Source: Streptomyces sp. RB17
Lineage (GTDB): Bacteria; Actinomycetota; Actinomycetes; Streptomycetales; Streptomycetaceae
NCBI RefSeq assembly: GCF_009604455.1
Contig: NZ_WEGL01000002.1
Location: 124,001 to 188,000 of the forward strand
Direction: 5' to 3'
DNA: 64,000 nucleotides
Shown: in pieces, positions 1 through 9,118 of the stretch
How the letters are laid out: the number at the start of each line of letters is the position of its first letter
How positions within the stretch are numbered: the first letter of the stretch is position 1
The notes under the pieces: model-generated
What the model saw: only the letters and a program-made list of their open reading frames with translations
The model's database searches: none
Told to the model about the DNA's origin: nothing
Program-made: the position numbers and the translations under genes

Positions 1-16
1 TGATCAGGGAGCGCAC

Positions 17-481
17 ATGGCCGCGGTGGACCTCACCACCCATCCCGGGCACCTGGCCCGGCGGCTGCAGCAGGCGCACTACCTGCTGTGGAACACGATG
101 GTCTCCGAGGAGATCACCTCGCCGCAGTTCGCGGTCATGAACGCGCTCGTCGCCGAGCCCGGCCTCGATCAGCGGACCGTGGGCGAGCGGGTGGGCCTGG
201 ACCGCTCGACGATCGCCGAGGTCATCAGCCGGCTCGGCCGCCGGGGGCTGCTGACCAAGGTGCGCGACCCGGAGGACGGCCGGCGCTTCCTGCTCCGAGT
301 GACCGACGACGGCCTGCGCATCCACCGCAAGCTGACCGTGCGCACCGCCCGGATGAACCAGGTCTTCCTGGCGCCGCTGTCCGCCGAGGAACAGACCGTG
401 TTCTTCGACCTGATCCGCCGGGTCGCGGACGCGGCCGAGGGCCTGCGCAACCCGGCCGAACCGCTGGCGGCGCGGGGCTGA
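17..481 (+). CDS. MarR-family transcriptional regulator
   Basis: A 154-residue winged-helix DNA-binding regulator. The recognition region lies at about residues 50-80 (DQRTVGERVGLDRSTIAEVI). It is followed by the MarR wing signature D-x-R around RDPEDGRR and a C-terminal dimerisation helix pair. The ATG at 17 is preceded by AGGGAG at good spacing. The length is normal for MarR. The target is unknown: the upstream neighbour lies outside the window, and the gene converges on the DUF3048 lipoprotein gene with only 17 bp between stops. Family assignment is firm; ligand and regulon are not inferable. Confidence 0.9.
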   Translation: MAAVDLTTHPGHLARRLQQAHYLLWNTMVSEEITSPQFAVMNALVAEPGLDQRTVGERVGLDRSTIAEVISRLGRRGLLTKVRDPEDGRRFLLRVTDDGLRIHRKLTVRTARMNQVFLAPLSAEEQTVFFDLIRRVADAAEGLRNPAEPLAARG

Positions 482-498
482 CCGGCGCGTACGGCAGT

Positions 499-1500
499 TC
501 ACGGCGCCGGCGCGAACACCACCCACACCTGGCCGTCGGCGAAGTTCATCCGGCCGCCGTCCGCCGCCGTGAACGTCGTACCGTCCGTCGCGGCCGGCCG
601 TGACCAGGTGGCGTCGAAGGACCGGCCGTCCCGCAGCACCTGTGCCTTCCCCGAGCCGACGGTCTCGGTGTACGGCGTGGGGTTGCCGAGCACGTCGTGG
701 TAGCGGGAGGTGCGGATCTTCACGTACTGCACGACGACCGTCGCCGGGGCCACCCGCGCGCCGTCCGTCGTCACCGTGGGCGTGCCGTCCATCGCGACCA
801 GCCAGCGGTGCCGCCCGGCGGACCAGGTGAAGGTGAAGCGGGCCGCCGGGTAGCGGACCGTGCGCGCGGTCGTGGGGGTGCCGCCGGACGGGGCCGGACC
901 GTAGCTGAAGCCGGTCGTCAGCGCCGCCTTGCCCGGGGCGGACGGCAGCAGCTTGGCGGGGTGCAGATAGAGGTTGTGCGGGGCGGCCTTGGCGGTGCCC
1001 CGGTAGTAGGCGGCGGGGGCCTCGTCGGCGGACTCCGCCCGCAGGGGTGCCCTGTCGATCAGCGGCAGCAGCTTGTGCTGGGCGCCGGAGAAGGCGAGCG
1101 TCGGCCGGTGGAACTGGCGCAGCAGCTCCAGATCGGACTCGCGTGCGCTGCGCACCGGTCCGACGGTCTTGGGGAGCCTGGTCGCGTACACCGCCATCAG
1201 CCGGCTCAGACCGCCCTCCACCTGCTCGGCGTACACCACGTCCGCCGCGGCGAGCCCTGTCTGCGGACGGGCCGCGGGCACGTTGTCGATCTTCACGGCG
1301 AGCGGTGAACCGGCTGCCGCGGCCGAGGGCGCCGGACTCGGAGCCGGCGCCGTGGGTGCCGGCGTGTGCCGCGGGGCGCGGTCGTCGTGCCGGCCGTGGT
1401 GGCTGCAGCCGGCCATGAGGGAGACGCTCAGCGAGACCGCCAGCGCCGCCGCCGTCAGTGCCGTCCCGCGTCGCATGCGCGATCTGTGGCGTGTGCCCAC
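499..1500 (-). CDS. DUF3048 domain-containing lipoprotein (YerB-like)
   Basis: A 333-residue exported lipoprotein. The N-terminus has basic residues, a hydrophobic stretch and a lipobox LMAGC, with Cys32 as the lipidation site. A Pro/Ala/Thr-rich tether follows (about 40-65). The rest matches DUF3048: the VKIDNVPAARPQTGLAAADV and VEGGLSRLMAVY segments are hallmark-like, as are the RSARESDLELL and NLYLHP motifs. The GTG start at 1500 has a G-rich SD about 7 bases upstream. The protein should sit on the outer face of the membrane. The biochemical role of DUF3048 proteins is not established. The gene is divergent from the alcohol dehydrogenase gene across about 260 bp. Confidence 0.88.
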   Translation of the reverse strand: MGTRHRSRMRRGTALTAAALAVSLSVSLMAGCSHHGRHDDRAPRHTPAPTAPAPSPAPSAAAAGSPLAVKIDNVPAARPQTGLAAADVVYAEQVEGGLSRLMAVYATRLPKTVGPVRSARESDLELLRQFHRPTLAFSGAQHKLLPLIDRAPLRAESADEAPAAYYRGTAKAAPHNLYLHPAKLLPSAPGKAALTTGFSYGPAPSGGTPTTARTVRYPAARFTFTWSAGRHRWLVAMDGTPTVTTDGARVAPATVVVQYVKIRTSRYHDVLGNPTPYTETVGSGKAQVLRDGRSFDATWSRPAATDGTTFTAADGGRMNFADGQVWVVFAPAP

Positions 1501-1763
1501 CGTGACCCCCCGTTCGTTTGTCCGATTGTGCGCTCATCGGGTCATCGCTGGCCATATCCGTGCGCTTACGGGCATGCGCGTTCCGTGGGGCGTTCGGGCT
1601 CACCCGCGACCCGCCGGCACCGGCGCCGCCACCCGCACCACCGCCCGGTCCCGCCCCGCCGGCAGGCGCCGGGCCGACCTGGCGCGACGGGGTTCGGTGC
1701 TGGTGGGCGCGGGTACCCGGGCGCCACCGCGAAACGCCCACGCGAGCGAGGGAGAGGGATCCC

Positions 1764-2954
1764 ATGAAGGCAGTCACCTGGCAGGGGCGGCGGGACGTCC
1801 GGGTCGAGGACGTGCCCGACCCGCGGATCGAAGAGCCCACCGACGCCGTCATCCGCATCACGTCCACCGGACTGTGCGGCTCGGACCTGCATCTGTACGA
1901 GGTGCTCACCCCGTTCATGACACCCGGCGACATCCTCGGACACGAACCGATGGGCATCGTCGAGGAGGTCGGCCCCGGAGTGCCGGACCTCCAGGCCGGG
2001 GACCGGGTCGTGGTGCCGTTCCAGATCGCCTGCGGCAACTGCTGGATGTGCCTGACCGGACTGCCCACCCAGTGCGAGACCACCCAGGTCACCGGCGAGG
2101 GAATGGGCGCCGCCCTGTTCGGCTACACCCGCCTGTACGGCGCCGTGCCCGGCGCCCAGGCCGAGTATCTGCGGGTGCCGCAGGCGCAGTTCGGCCCGAT
2201 GAAGGTGCCCGAGGGCCCGCCGGACGACCGCTTCGTCTACCTCTCCGACGTCCTGCCCACCGCCTGGCAGGCCGTCGAGTACGCCGGCGTCCCGCCCGGC
2301 GGTACCCTCGCCGTTCTCGGCCTCGGCCCGATCGGCGACATGGCCTGCCGGATCGCCAAGGCCCGCGGCGCGGAGCGGGTGTTCGGCATCGACCTGGTGC
2401 CGGAACGGCTCGCGCGTGCCGACCGGGACGGTGTGGAGACGTACGACCTGAGGACCTTCGACGACGAGAAGGCGCTGGTCCACGCGATCCACGACGAGAC
2501 CGGTGGCCGGGGCCCGGACGCCGTGATCGACGCCGTCGGCACCGAGGCCCACGGCAGCGCCGCCGCCAAGCTCGCGCAGACGGCCACCGGGCTGCTGCCC
2601 CGCAAGCTCAGCGGGCCCCTCGCGGAACGCTTCAGCATCGACCGGCTGGGCGCCCTGCACATGGCGATCGACCTGGTACGGCGCGGCGGCACCATCTCGC
2701 TGAGCGGCGTGTACGGCGGCACGGCCGATCCCATGCCGATGCTCACCCTGTTCGACAAGCAGATCCAGCTGCGCATGGGCCAGGCCAACGTCCGCCGTTG
2801 GTGCGACGAGATCATGCCCTATCTCACCGACGAGGACCCGCTCGGCGTCGACGACTTCGCCACCCATCGGCTGCCGCTCGCCGAGGCACCGCACGCCTAC
2901 GACATGTTCCAGCACAAGCAGGACGGCGCCATCAAGATCCTCATGCAGCCGTAG
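1764..2954 (+). CDS. Zinc-dependent alcohol dehydrogenase (formaldehyde dehydrogenase-like MDR)
   Basis: A 396-residue medium-chain dehydrogenase. Visible parts are the catalytic zinc ligands Cys38 and His60-Glu61 (LCGSDLH, GHEP), the four-cysteine structural zinc lobe (IACGNCWMCLTGLPTQC), and a Rossmann nucleotide fold beginning AVLGLGPIGDMACRIA. The insert before the C-terminal part and the overall length resemble glutathione-independent formaldehyde dehydrogenase and threonine dehydrogenase-like members rather than classical ADH. The ATG at 1764 is chosen because GAGGGAGAGG lies just upstream; an open frame extends further 5' but has no SD. The substrate cannot be set from sequence. It is likely monocistronic, because the next gene is convergent. 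Confidence 0.88.
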   Translation: MKAVTWQGRRDVRVEDVPDPRIEEPTDAVIRITSTGLCGSDLHLYEVLTPFMTPGDILGHEPMGIVEEVGPGVPDLQAGDRVVVPFQIACGNCWMCLTGLPTQCETTQVTGEGMGAALFGYTRLYGAVPGAQAEYLRVPQAQFGPMKVPEGPPDDRFVYLSDVLPTAWQAVEYAGVPPGGTLAVLGLGPIGDMACRIAKARGAERVFGIDLVPERLARADRDGVETYDLRTFDDEKALVHAIHDETGGRGPDAVIDAVGTEAHGSAAAKLAQTATGLLPRKLSGPLAERFSIDRLGALHMAIDLVRRGGTISLSGVYGGTADPMPMLTLFDKQIQLRMGQANVRRWCDEIMPYLTDEDPLGVDDFATHRLPLAEAPHAYDMFQHKQDGAIKILMQP

Positions 2955-2982
2955 AGCTCCGGCTCGGTCCCCGGTCGCCGGC

Positions 2983-4059
2983 TCAGCTCCGGTCCTTCTC
3001 GCCCAGGATCTCCGCGAGGTCGTAGCGCACCGGCTCCTCCAGCTGGGCGTAGGTGCAGCTCTCGGGTGTGCGGTCCGGGCGCCAGCGGCGGAAGCGGGCG
3101 GTGTGCCGGAAGCGCTGCCCGTTCTCCATGTGGTCGTAGGCCACCTCGGCGACCCGCTCCGGCCGGAGCGGCACCCAGGACAGGTCCTTCTTGCCGGACC
3201 AGCGGCTCGGCGCGCCGGGCAGCCGGGCCGTCTCATGGGCGGCCTCCTCCGACCAGGCCGCCCACGGGTGCCCGGTCACGTCCTCCATGCGCAGCGGCTC
3301 CAGCTCCTCGACCAGTTCGGACCGCTTCTTCATGGCGAAGGCGGCCGACACCCCCACATGCTGGAGCCGTCCCCGGTCGTCGTACAGGCCGAGCAGCAGC
3401 GAGCCCACCACAGGGCCGCTCTTGTGGAACCGGTATCCGGCCACGACGACATCCGCCGTCCGCTCGTGCTTGACCTTGAACATGACCCGCGCGTCCTGTC
3501 GATACAGCAGGTCGAGCGGTTTCGCCACGACTCCGTCGAGGCCGGCCCCCTCGTACTGCTCGAACCACTGCTGCGCCACCTCGACGTCGGTCGTCGCGGG
3601 CGCCACATGCACCGGGGGTGTCGCGTCGGCGAGCGCCCGTTCCAGCAGGGCCCTGCGGTCGGTCAGCGGGACGTCGAGCAGGGACTGGTCGTCCAGGGCG
3701 AGCAGGTCGAAGGCGACGAAGGACGCCGGTGTCCTCTCCGCCAGCATCCGTACCCGGGAGTCGGCCGGATGGATCCGCTCGGTCAGCGCGTCGAAGTCCA
3801 GATGGCCCTCCCGCGCGATCACGATCTCCCCGTCCAGCACGCACCGCTCCGGCACCCGCTCCTTCAGCGCCGCCACCAGCTCGGGAAAGTACCTGGTCAA
3901 CGGCTTCCCGGTACGGCTGCCCAACTCGACCTCGGCCCCGTCCCGGAACACGATCGAACGGAACCCGTCCCACTTCGCCTCGTAGTGCATACCCGGCGGG
4001 ATCTTCGCCACCGACTTGGCGAGCATGGGCTTCACAGGTGGCATGACGGGCAGATCCAT
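2983..4059 (-). CDS. ATP-dependent DNA ligase (LigD-ligase/LigC type)
   Basis: A 358-residue stand-alone ATP-dependent DNA ligase. The adenylation motif I is AKWDGFR with nucleophile Lys29. Motif III/IV-like LDGEIV follows, and the C-terminal OB fold carries the basic motif V/VI region. The start is set at the ATG giving MDLPVMPPVKPMLA; eight extra residues are possible upstream. It is divergent from a LigD-type polymerase gene with a 74-bp shared promoter gap. In actinobacteria such split LigD modules, together with Ku, mediate non-homologous end joining. No Ku, phosphoesterase or nuclease domain is present in the window. Confidence 0.93.
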   Translation of the reverse strand: MDLPVMPPVKPMLAKSVAKIPPGMHYEAKWDGFRSIVFRDGAEVELGSRTGKPLTRYFPELVAALKERVPERCVLDGEIVIAREGHLDFDALTERIHPADSRVRMLAERTPASFVAFDLLALDDQSLLDVPLTDRRALLERALADATPPVHVAPATTDVEVAQQWFEQYEGAGLDGVVAKPLDLLYRQDARVMFKVKHERTADVVVAGYRFHKSGPVVGSLLLGLYDDRGRLQHVGVSAAFAMKKRSELVEELEPLRMEDVTGHPWAAWSEEAAHETARLPGAPSRWSGKKDLSWVPLRPERVAEVAYDHMENGQRFRHTARFRRWRPDRTPESCTYAQLEEPVRYDLAEILGEKDRS

Positions 4060-4133
4060 GCAACCGATTCTGCTCGCATACATCCCGTGCCGCCCGGTGT
4101 GCGAGCCGTGCGGGGTGCGCCTACCGTGGCCGC

Positions 4134-5153
4134 ATGGGTGCTGCGGTGGAACTGGAGGTGGACGGCCGGACCGTACGGCTGTCCAGTCCGGACAAGGTCT
4201 TCTTCCCGGAACGGGGCTTCACCAAGCTGGACCTGGCCCGGTACTACGTCGCCGTCGGCTCCGGCATCCTGCGCGCCCTGCGCAACCGCCCCACCACCCT
4301 GGAGCGCTACCCGGACGGCGTGGGCGGCGAGTGGTTCTTCCAGAAGCGGGCCCCGAAGGGCATGCCCGACTGGATCCCGACCGCCCACATCACCTTCCCC
4401 AGCGGCCGCAGCGCCGACGAGATGTGCCCCACCGAACAGGCCGCCGTGGTCTGGGCCGCCCAGTACGGCACGCTCACGTTCCACCCCTGGCCGGTGCGGG
4501 CCACGGACGTCGACCACCCCGACGAACTCCGCATCGACCTCGACCCGCAGCCCGGCACCGACTTCGACGACGCGGTCCGCGCCGCCCATGAACTGCGCGC
4601 CGTCCTGGACGAGTTCGGCGGGCTGCGCGGCTGGCCGAAGACCTCCGGCGGCCGGGGGCTGCACGTCTTCGTCCCGATCGAACCGCGCTGGACCTTCACC
4701 CAGGTGCGCCGCGCCGCGATCGCCGTCGGCCGGGAGATGGAACGCCGGATGCCCGAGCAGGTGACGATCAAGTGGTGGAAGGAGGAGCGGGGCCGCCGTA
4801 TCTTCCTCGACTACAACCAGACCGCCCGCGACCGCACCATCGCCTCCGCCTACTCCGTACGCCCCCACCCCGCCGCCACCGTCTCGGCCCCGCTGCGCTG
4901 GGAGGAGGTCGGCGTGGCCCGCCCGGCCGACTTCGACCTCGCCACCATGCCGGCCCGCTTCGCCGAACTCGGCGACGTGCACGCCGACATGGATGACCAC
5001 GCCTACTCCCTGGACGCCCTCCTGGAGCTGGCCCGCCGCGACGAACACGAGCACGGTCTGGGCGATCTGCCGTACCCGCCGGAGTACCCGAAGATGCCCG
5101 GCGAACCCAAGCGCGTCCAGCCGAGCCGGGCCCGGCGCGAGCCGACGTCCTGA
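4134..5153 (+). CDS. LigD-type DNA polymerase/primase (NHEJ polymerase)
   Basis: A 339-residue archaeo-eukaryotic primase superfamily polymerase of the LigD polymerase-domain family. Features include the N-terminal SSPDKVFFPERGFTK, the substrate-contact region around ERYPDGVGGEWFFQKRAPKG, the metal-binding acidic motif RIDLDP at about residues 125-130, and the SGGRGLHVFVPI motif. The family adds NTPs or dNTPs at broken ends before ligation. It stands alone instead of being fused to a ligase, and it is transcribed away from the ligase gene at 4059. A shared regulatory gap suggests co-expression, typically in non-dividing or sporulating cells, but no promoter is obvious. Confidence 0.93.
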   Translation: MGAAVELEVDGRTVRLSSPDKVFFPERGFTKLDLARYYVAVGSGILRALRNRPTTLERYPDGVGGEWFFQKRAPKGMPDWIPTAHITFPSGRSADEMCPTEQAAVVWAAQYGTLTFHPWPVRATDVDHPDELRIDLDPQPGTDFDDAVRAAHELRAVLDEFGGLRGWPKTSGGRGLHVFVPIEPRWTFTQVRRAAIAVGREMERRMPEQVTIKWWKEERGRRIFLDYNQTARDRTIASAYSVRPHPAATVSAPLRWEEVGVARPADFDLATMPARFAELGDVHADMDDHAYSLDALLELARRDEHEHGLGDLPYPPEYPKMPGEPKRVQPSRARREPTS

Positions 5154-5425
5154 GGGCCGTGCGCGGACGACGGTTTCAGCCGGACCATGGCTCGCCGCAC
5201 GCGGCCAGGACGCGTCGGCCGTCGGCCAGGCCGGCGGCCGTGGTGGGCTGTCCCGGCGACGGCCCCCCGTCCGGCCACCGCCCGGTTCGCCCAGTCGATG
5301 TCCTCGATCCCCCTGAACACGCTGTCCACCCCCTGGTCCACGGCGGTCCACGGCCGCCCGCCCCCCACTGATCACAGCATGCACCACGGCACTGACAACG
5401 GCCCCGCGCCAGGGATCATGCCGGC

Positions 5426-6366
5426 ATGACCCGTGTGCTGACCCGAAGCGACCTGGAAGCCGTGCTGGAGCCCGCGGAGTGTCTCACCGCCCTCCGTGAC
5501 GGCTTCCGCAGGGCCGACGCCACCGCCGTACCGGGCCGACTGGTCCGTACCGACCTGCCGTTCCCCGGCACTGCCACGGCGCTCATTCCCGGCCTGCTGC
5601 CCGGCGTCGAGGCGTACACCGTGAAGGTCGACGCCAAGTTCCCCGCGGCCCGGCCGGCCCTGCGCGGCGTGATCCGCCTGCACGGCGGCGCGGACGGCGA
5701 ACTGCTCGCCCTGCTGGACTCGGCGACCGTCACGGCCTGGCGGACGGGACTGGCCGCCGCCCTCGGCACCGCTCTCCTGGCCCCGGCCGGCCACGAGGTG
5801 CTCGGCGTGATCGGAGCCGGTGCGCAGGCCGAGTTGACGCTGCGCGGCCTGGCGAGCGAGCGCCCGCCCGGTCGGCTCGTCGTGCACGACACCGACTCCG
5901 GCCGGGCCGCGCCCTTCGCCGCCCGGCACGGCGGACGGGTGCTGGACTCGGCCCGCGCGGTGGCCGAGGCGGCGGACACCGTCCTGCTCGCGACCTGGTC
6001 CCGGGCCCCGCTGCTCGCCCTCGCGGACACCCGCGCCGGACAGCACGTCACGAGCCTCGGCACCGCGACGAGCCCGGTAAGCGGGAACTCGCCCCGGACC
6101 TGCTGGAGGCCGCGCTCCTGGTCGTCGACGACACCGAACTCGCCGCGCAGATGGGCGCGTTGGCCGCGCCCGGCCTCGCCCGTACCACCGCCGACGCCAC
6201 CCTCGCGGACGTCCTGCGCGGCACGCATCCCGGCCGTACCTCGGTCCGGCAGGGCACGGTGTACGCACCGGTCGGACTGCCCTGGCAGGACCTCGCCCTC
6301 ACCTGGCTCGCCTGGCGGGAGGCGGAACGCCGGGGCGTGGGCGCGACGATCGACCTGCTGCAGTGA
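5426..6366 (+). pseudogene. Ornithine cyclodeaminase/mu-crystallin family protein, frameshifted
   Basis: The frame opening at ATG 5426 encodes an ornithine cyclodeaminase-like NAD(P)-binding protein. It shows a VKVDAKFP-type core, the Rossmann motif LGVIGAGAQAELTLRGLASE, and then HVTSLGT near base 6062. There the frame breaks. The conserved continuation DEPGKRELAPDLLEAALLVV and the C-terminus ending in GATIDLLQ are read in the neighbouring frame to the stop at 6364-6366. Two extra bases or one missing base in the ACCGCGACGAG stretch explain this. Without the break the product would be about 312 residues, the normal family length. The break may be a real recent mutation or a sequencing error. 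Substrate in the intact form is unknown (ornithine, alanine or ketimine reduction are all known in the family). Confidence 0.82.
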
Positions 6367-6525
6367 GCCGCGGTGCCGCGCCGGGCGGCACCCCCGGGCT
6401 CACGCGGGATCGAGGGCCGGGCCTCAGCCGCCGGCCCGCCACCTGGGCCATGCCTCCCTCGTGGCACCGACGGGTCACCACCGCGCGGTTATCCTGACCG
6501 GCAGCCGCCGATGAGGAGTCCCGAA

Positions 6526-7695
6526 GTGACCGAGGCAGTGTCGCGTCCCACGCTGGAGGCCGTGGCCGCGCGGGCCGGGGTGTCCCGGGCCACCGTGTCG
6601 CGGGTGGTCAACGGCGGCGACGGGGTGCGCGAACCCCTGGCCGAGCGCGTCCGGCAGGCCGTGGCGGAGCTGGGTTACGTCCCCAACCAGGCGGCGCGCA
6701 GCCTCGTCACCAAGCGGCACGACGCGGTCGCGGTCGTCATCGCCGAGCCCGAGACCCGGGTCTTCGCCGACCCCTTCTTCGCACTGCAGCTGCGCGGCAT
6801 CAGCAAGGAACTGACCGCGCACGACAACCAGTTGGTGCTGCTGCTGACCGAGGGCCGCGACGATCACGCGCGCGTGGCCCGGTATCTCTCCGGAGGCCAT
6901 GTCGACGGGGCGCTCGTCTTCTCCCTGCACCTCGACGACCCGCTGCCCGGCCTCATCCACGACGCCGGCGTGCCCACCGTGTTCGGCGGTCGGCCGGGCT
7001 GGGGCGACGACGGCGGCGCGACCGGCCCCGCCCGCTCGGCGGCGAAGGACCCGGGCGTGGTGTACGTCGACTGCGACAACCGGGGCGGGGCACGTGCGGC
7101 GGTACGGCATCTCGTGGACCTCGGCCGCAGGCGCATCGCGCATCTCACCGGCGTCCTGGACCAGACGTCGGCGGTGGACCGGCTCGACGGCTACCGGGAC
7201 GTCATGGACGAGGTGCCGGGCGGGAACGATCCCCGGCTGGTGGTGGAGAGCGACTTCACCCCGGCCGGCGGCGAACGCGCCATGCGCGAACTCCTCGACC
7301 GCTGCCCCGACGTGGACGCCGTGTTCGCCGCCAACGACCTGACCGCGCTCGGCGCCCTGCGCGTGCTGCGCGCGAGCGGTCGCCGGGTGCCCGAGGACGT
7401 GGCCGTGATCGGCTTCGACGACATGCTGCCCGTCGCCGAGGAGGCCGACCCGCCCCTGACGACGGTCCGTCAGGACATCGAGGAGATGGGCCGCCTGATG
7501 GCCCGCCTGCTGCTGCATGGCCTGTCCGACGGCCGTGACCGGACGGATGCCCGTGACCGGCTGGATGCCCGCGATCGGAAGGACGGCCGTGACGGGGCGG
7601 ACGGCCGTGACCGGACCGGAGCCACGGCGGACGGGCCGCCGCCCGCCGGTGGCGTGATCCTCCCGACCACGCTGATACGACGGGCGTCTGCCTGA
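6526..7695 (+). CDS. LacI-family transcriptional regulator with C-terminal repeat insertion
   Basis: A 389-residue LacI/GalR repressor. The N-terminal HTH reads PTLEAVAARAGVSRATVSRV with hinge region NQAARSLVTKRHDAVAVV, followed by a periplasmic-binding-protein-like effector domain ending in ILPTTLIRR. GTG 6526 is preferred because GAGGAG lies 7 bases upstream; an ATG at 6511 would include that SD. The oddity is a stretch at bases 7525-7614 encoding five copies of x-D-(G/A)-R-D-R, inserted between the last helix (LLLHGL) and the final strand. This is not part of the family fold. The regulated genes are not evident: neighbours are a broken cyclodeaminase and a VOC protein. Confidence 0.92.
   Translation: MTEAVSRPTLEAVAARAGVSRATVSRVVNGGDGVREPLAERVRQAVAELGYVPNQAARSLVTKRHDAVAVVIAEPETRVFADPFFALQLRGISKELTAHDNQLVLLLTEGRDDHARVARYLSGGHVDGALVFSLHLDDPLPGLIHDAGVPTVFGGRPGWGDDGGATGPARSAAKDPGVVYVDCDNRGGARAAVRHLVDLGRRRIAHLTGVLDQTSAVDRLDGYRDVMDEVPGGNDPRLVVESDFTPAGGERAMRELLDRCPDVDAVFAANDLTALGALRVLRASGRRVPEDVAVIGFDDMLPVAEEADPPLTTVRQDIEEMGRLMARLLLHGLSDGRDRTDARDRLDARDRKDGRDGADGRDRTGATADGPPPAGGVILPTTLIRRASA
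7525..7614 (+). repeat. Five 18-bp tandem repeats inside the LacI gene
   Basis: Five direct, slightly diverged 18-base units based on GACGGCCGTGACCGG plus three bases. Each encodes six residues of the pattern x-D-(Gly/Ala)-Arg-Asp-Arg. The unit length is a multiple of three, so copy-number changes keep the frame open. The highly charged insert sits near the C-terminus of the effector domain. Confidence 0.93.
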
Positions 7696-7736
7696 CCGCC
7701 GCACCAGGCGGCCCCGGCCCGGAACGCCGCGGGAAC

Positions 7737-8528
7737 TCAGCCCTGAGGCGCCTCGCTCTTGATCACCGCGAAACGGGCGCCGTACGGATCGGTGAGCCGG
7801 GCCATGCGGCCGACGCCCTCCAGGGTCGTCGCCGGCATGCGCACCGTGCCGCCGAGTTGCTGCACCTTCTCCACGAGCGCGTCGGTGTCCTCGACCTCGA
7901 AGTACGGCAGCCAGTACGGGCTGCCCTGAGCCTCGGACGGGTCGTCGGCCAGCGGCACCATCCCGCCGAACATCGCGTCCTCCCCGCCCTCGGCCGGATT
8001 GACGCACGTGTACGTCCCGCCCGGGAAGGGCACGCCGGAGGTCTCCAGACCCAGCACCTGGTGGTAGAAGGCCGCCGCCGCCGCGATGTCCGGGGTGTAC
8101 AGCTCGACCCAGCACAGCGAGCCCGGCTCGCTCGCCACGTCCACGCCCTTGGTCCGGCCCGGCTGCCAGATACCGAACGGCACGCCCGCCGGATCGGCGA
8201 GCACCGCCATGTGCCCCTCGCCCATGACGTCCATCGGCTGGAACAGCACGCTGCCGTGGGCCTGTTCGGCGGCCTTGGCGGTGGCCTGTGCGTCCGCGCT
8301 CTGGAAGTACACCGTCCAGGCCGGCGGACCCTGGTCGGGGCCGGTCTGCACGCCGCCCGCGACGGTCCTGCCGCCCAGCTGGAAGAAGCCGTAGCCTCCG
8401 GCGTCCGGCCCCGCCGACTGGAACTGCCAGCCGAAGAGGCCGCCGTAGAAGGAGGTGGCGCCGTCGATGTCGGGGGTGCTGATGTCGAGCCAGTTCGGGG
8501 CGCCGTTGACGAAACGGGTGGTGAGCAT
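7737..8528 (-). CDS. VOC (glyoxalase/dioxygenase-fold) family protein, two domains
   Basis: A 263-residue protein of two tandem vicinal-oxygen-chelate modules. Each begins with a WLDIST/WVELYTPDI motif followed by F-Y-x2-L-F/LG (FYGGLFGWQF and FYHQVLGLE), and ends with a DPxG(A/V)xFxI strand (DPAGVPFGIWQP and DPYGARFAVIK). The start is ATG 8528 with GAGGAGG upstream; a longer frame to 8579 lacks support. Such proteins are annotated as hydroxylases or glyoxalases in Streptomyces, but metal ligands and substrate cannot be assigned. It appears monocistronic and divergent from the Wbl gene. Confidence 0.85.
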   Translation of the reverse strand: MLTTRFVNGAPNWLDISTPDIDGATSFYGGLFGWQFQSAGPDAGGYGFFQLGGRTVAGGVQTGPDQGPPAWTVYFQSADAQATAKAAEQAHGSVLFQPMDVMGEGHMAVLADPAGVPFGIWQPGRTKGVDVASEPGSLCWVELYTPDIAAAAAFYHQVLGLETSGVPFPGGTYTCVNPAEGGEDAMFGGMVPLADDPSEAQGSPYWLPYFEVEDTDALVEKVQQLGGTVRMPATTLEGVGRMARLTDPYGARFAVIKSEAPQG

Positions 8529-8797
8529 CTTCGCCCTCCTCGAAAGGGGTCCCGTCCTCTGCACTGCCGAGTCTGGCACCCCCCACTGACAATCGCCGCC
8601 GCAGCGCCGCGACGCGCCGGACGGATCCCGCTCTCACCCTGGGCGGCCGGACGCGTTCACCGCGTTTTCGACGCGCCCCGCGCGCCGCCGTGCGCCGGTG
8701 GGGCCGGGGGAGCATCATCGGGGGCGGCCGGAGCCCTGCCGGCGGCGTTGACCGGCCGTTGATCGAACGTTTTTCGCCGCGCGGCACGATCCTCGGC

Positions 8798-9043
8798 ATG
8801 CACTTCGAGACGATCACCCCGGCCGACGACACCTGGCAGGCGCAGGCCCTGTGCGCGCAGACCGGGCCGGACTTCTTCTTCCCCGAGCCCGGCAGCTCGG
8901 TGCGCGAGGCCAAGCGCATCTGCGCCATGTGCGAGCTGCGCCCGGCCTGCCTGGACTACGCGCTGGCCAACGACGAGCGCTTCGGCGTCTGGGGCGGACT
9001 GTCCGAGAAGGAACGCCTCGCCCTGCGCCGCACGTCCCACTGA
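8798..9043 (+). CDS. WhiB-like (Wbl) iron-sulfur regulatory protein
   Basis: An 81-residue Wbl protein. It has the four cluster-binding cysteines Cys19, Cys42, Cys45 and Cys51 (spacing C-x22-C-x2-C-x5-C), the G-V-W-G-G turn at 63-67, and a short basic tail (LALRRTSH). Wbl proteins are actinobacterial [4Fe-4S] proteins that bind the principal sigma factor region 4 and redirect transcription in development or stress. The ATG at 8798 gives the normal compact N-terminus; the frame is open further upstream but does not look coding. The basic C-terminal tail is shorter than in WhiB1/WhiB7, so DNA contacts may be limited. A Wbl gene is, I recall, found in the same area of S. coelicolor. Confidence 0.93.
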   Translation: MHFETITPADDTWQAQALCAQTGPDFFFPEPGSSVREAKRICAMCELRPACLDYALANDERFGVWGGLSEKERLALRRTSH

Positions 9044-9118
9044 CGTCGTCCGCCGACGCCCGCCGGTCACCCGTCCGCTCAGCGGGTCGGCCCGGCGAGT
9101 GTCAGGCGCCGGTGTGCG

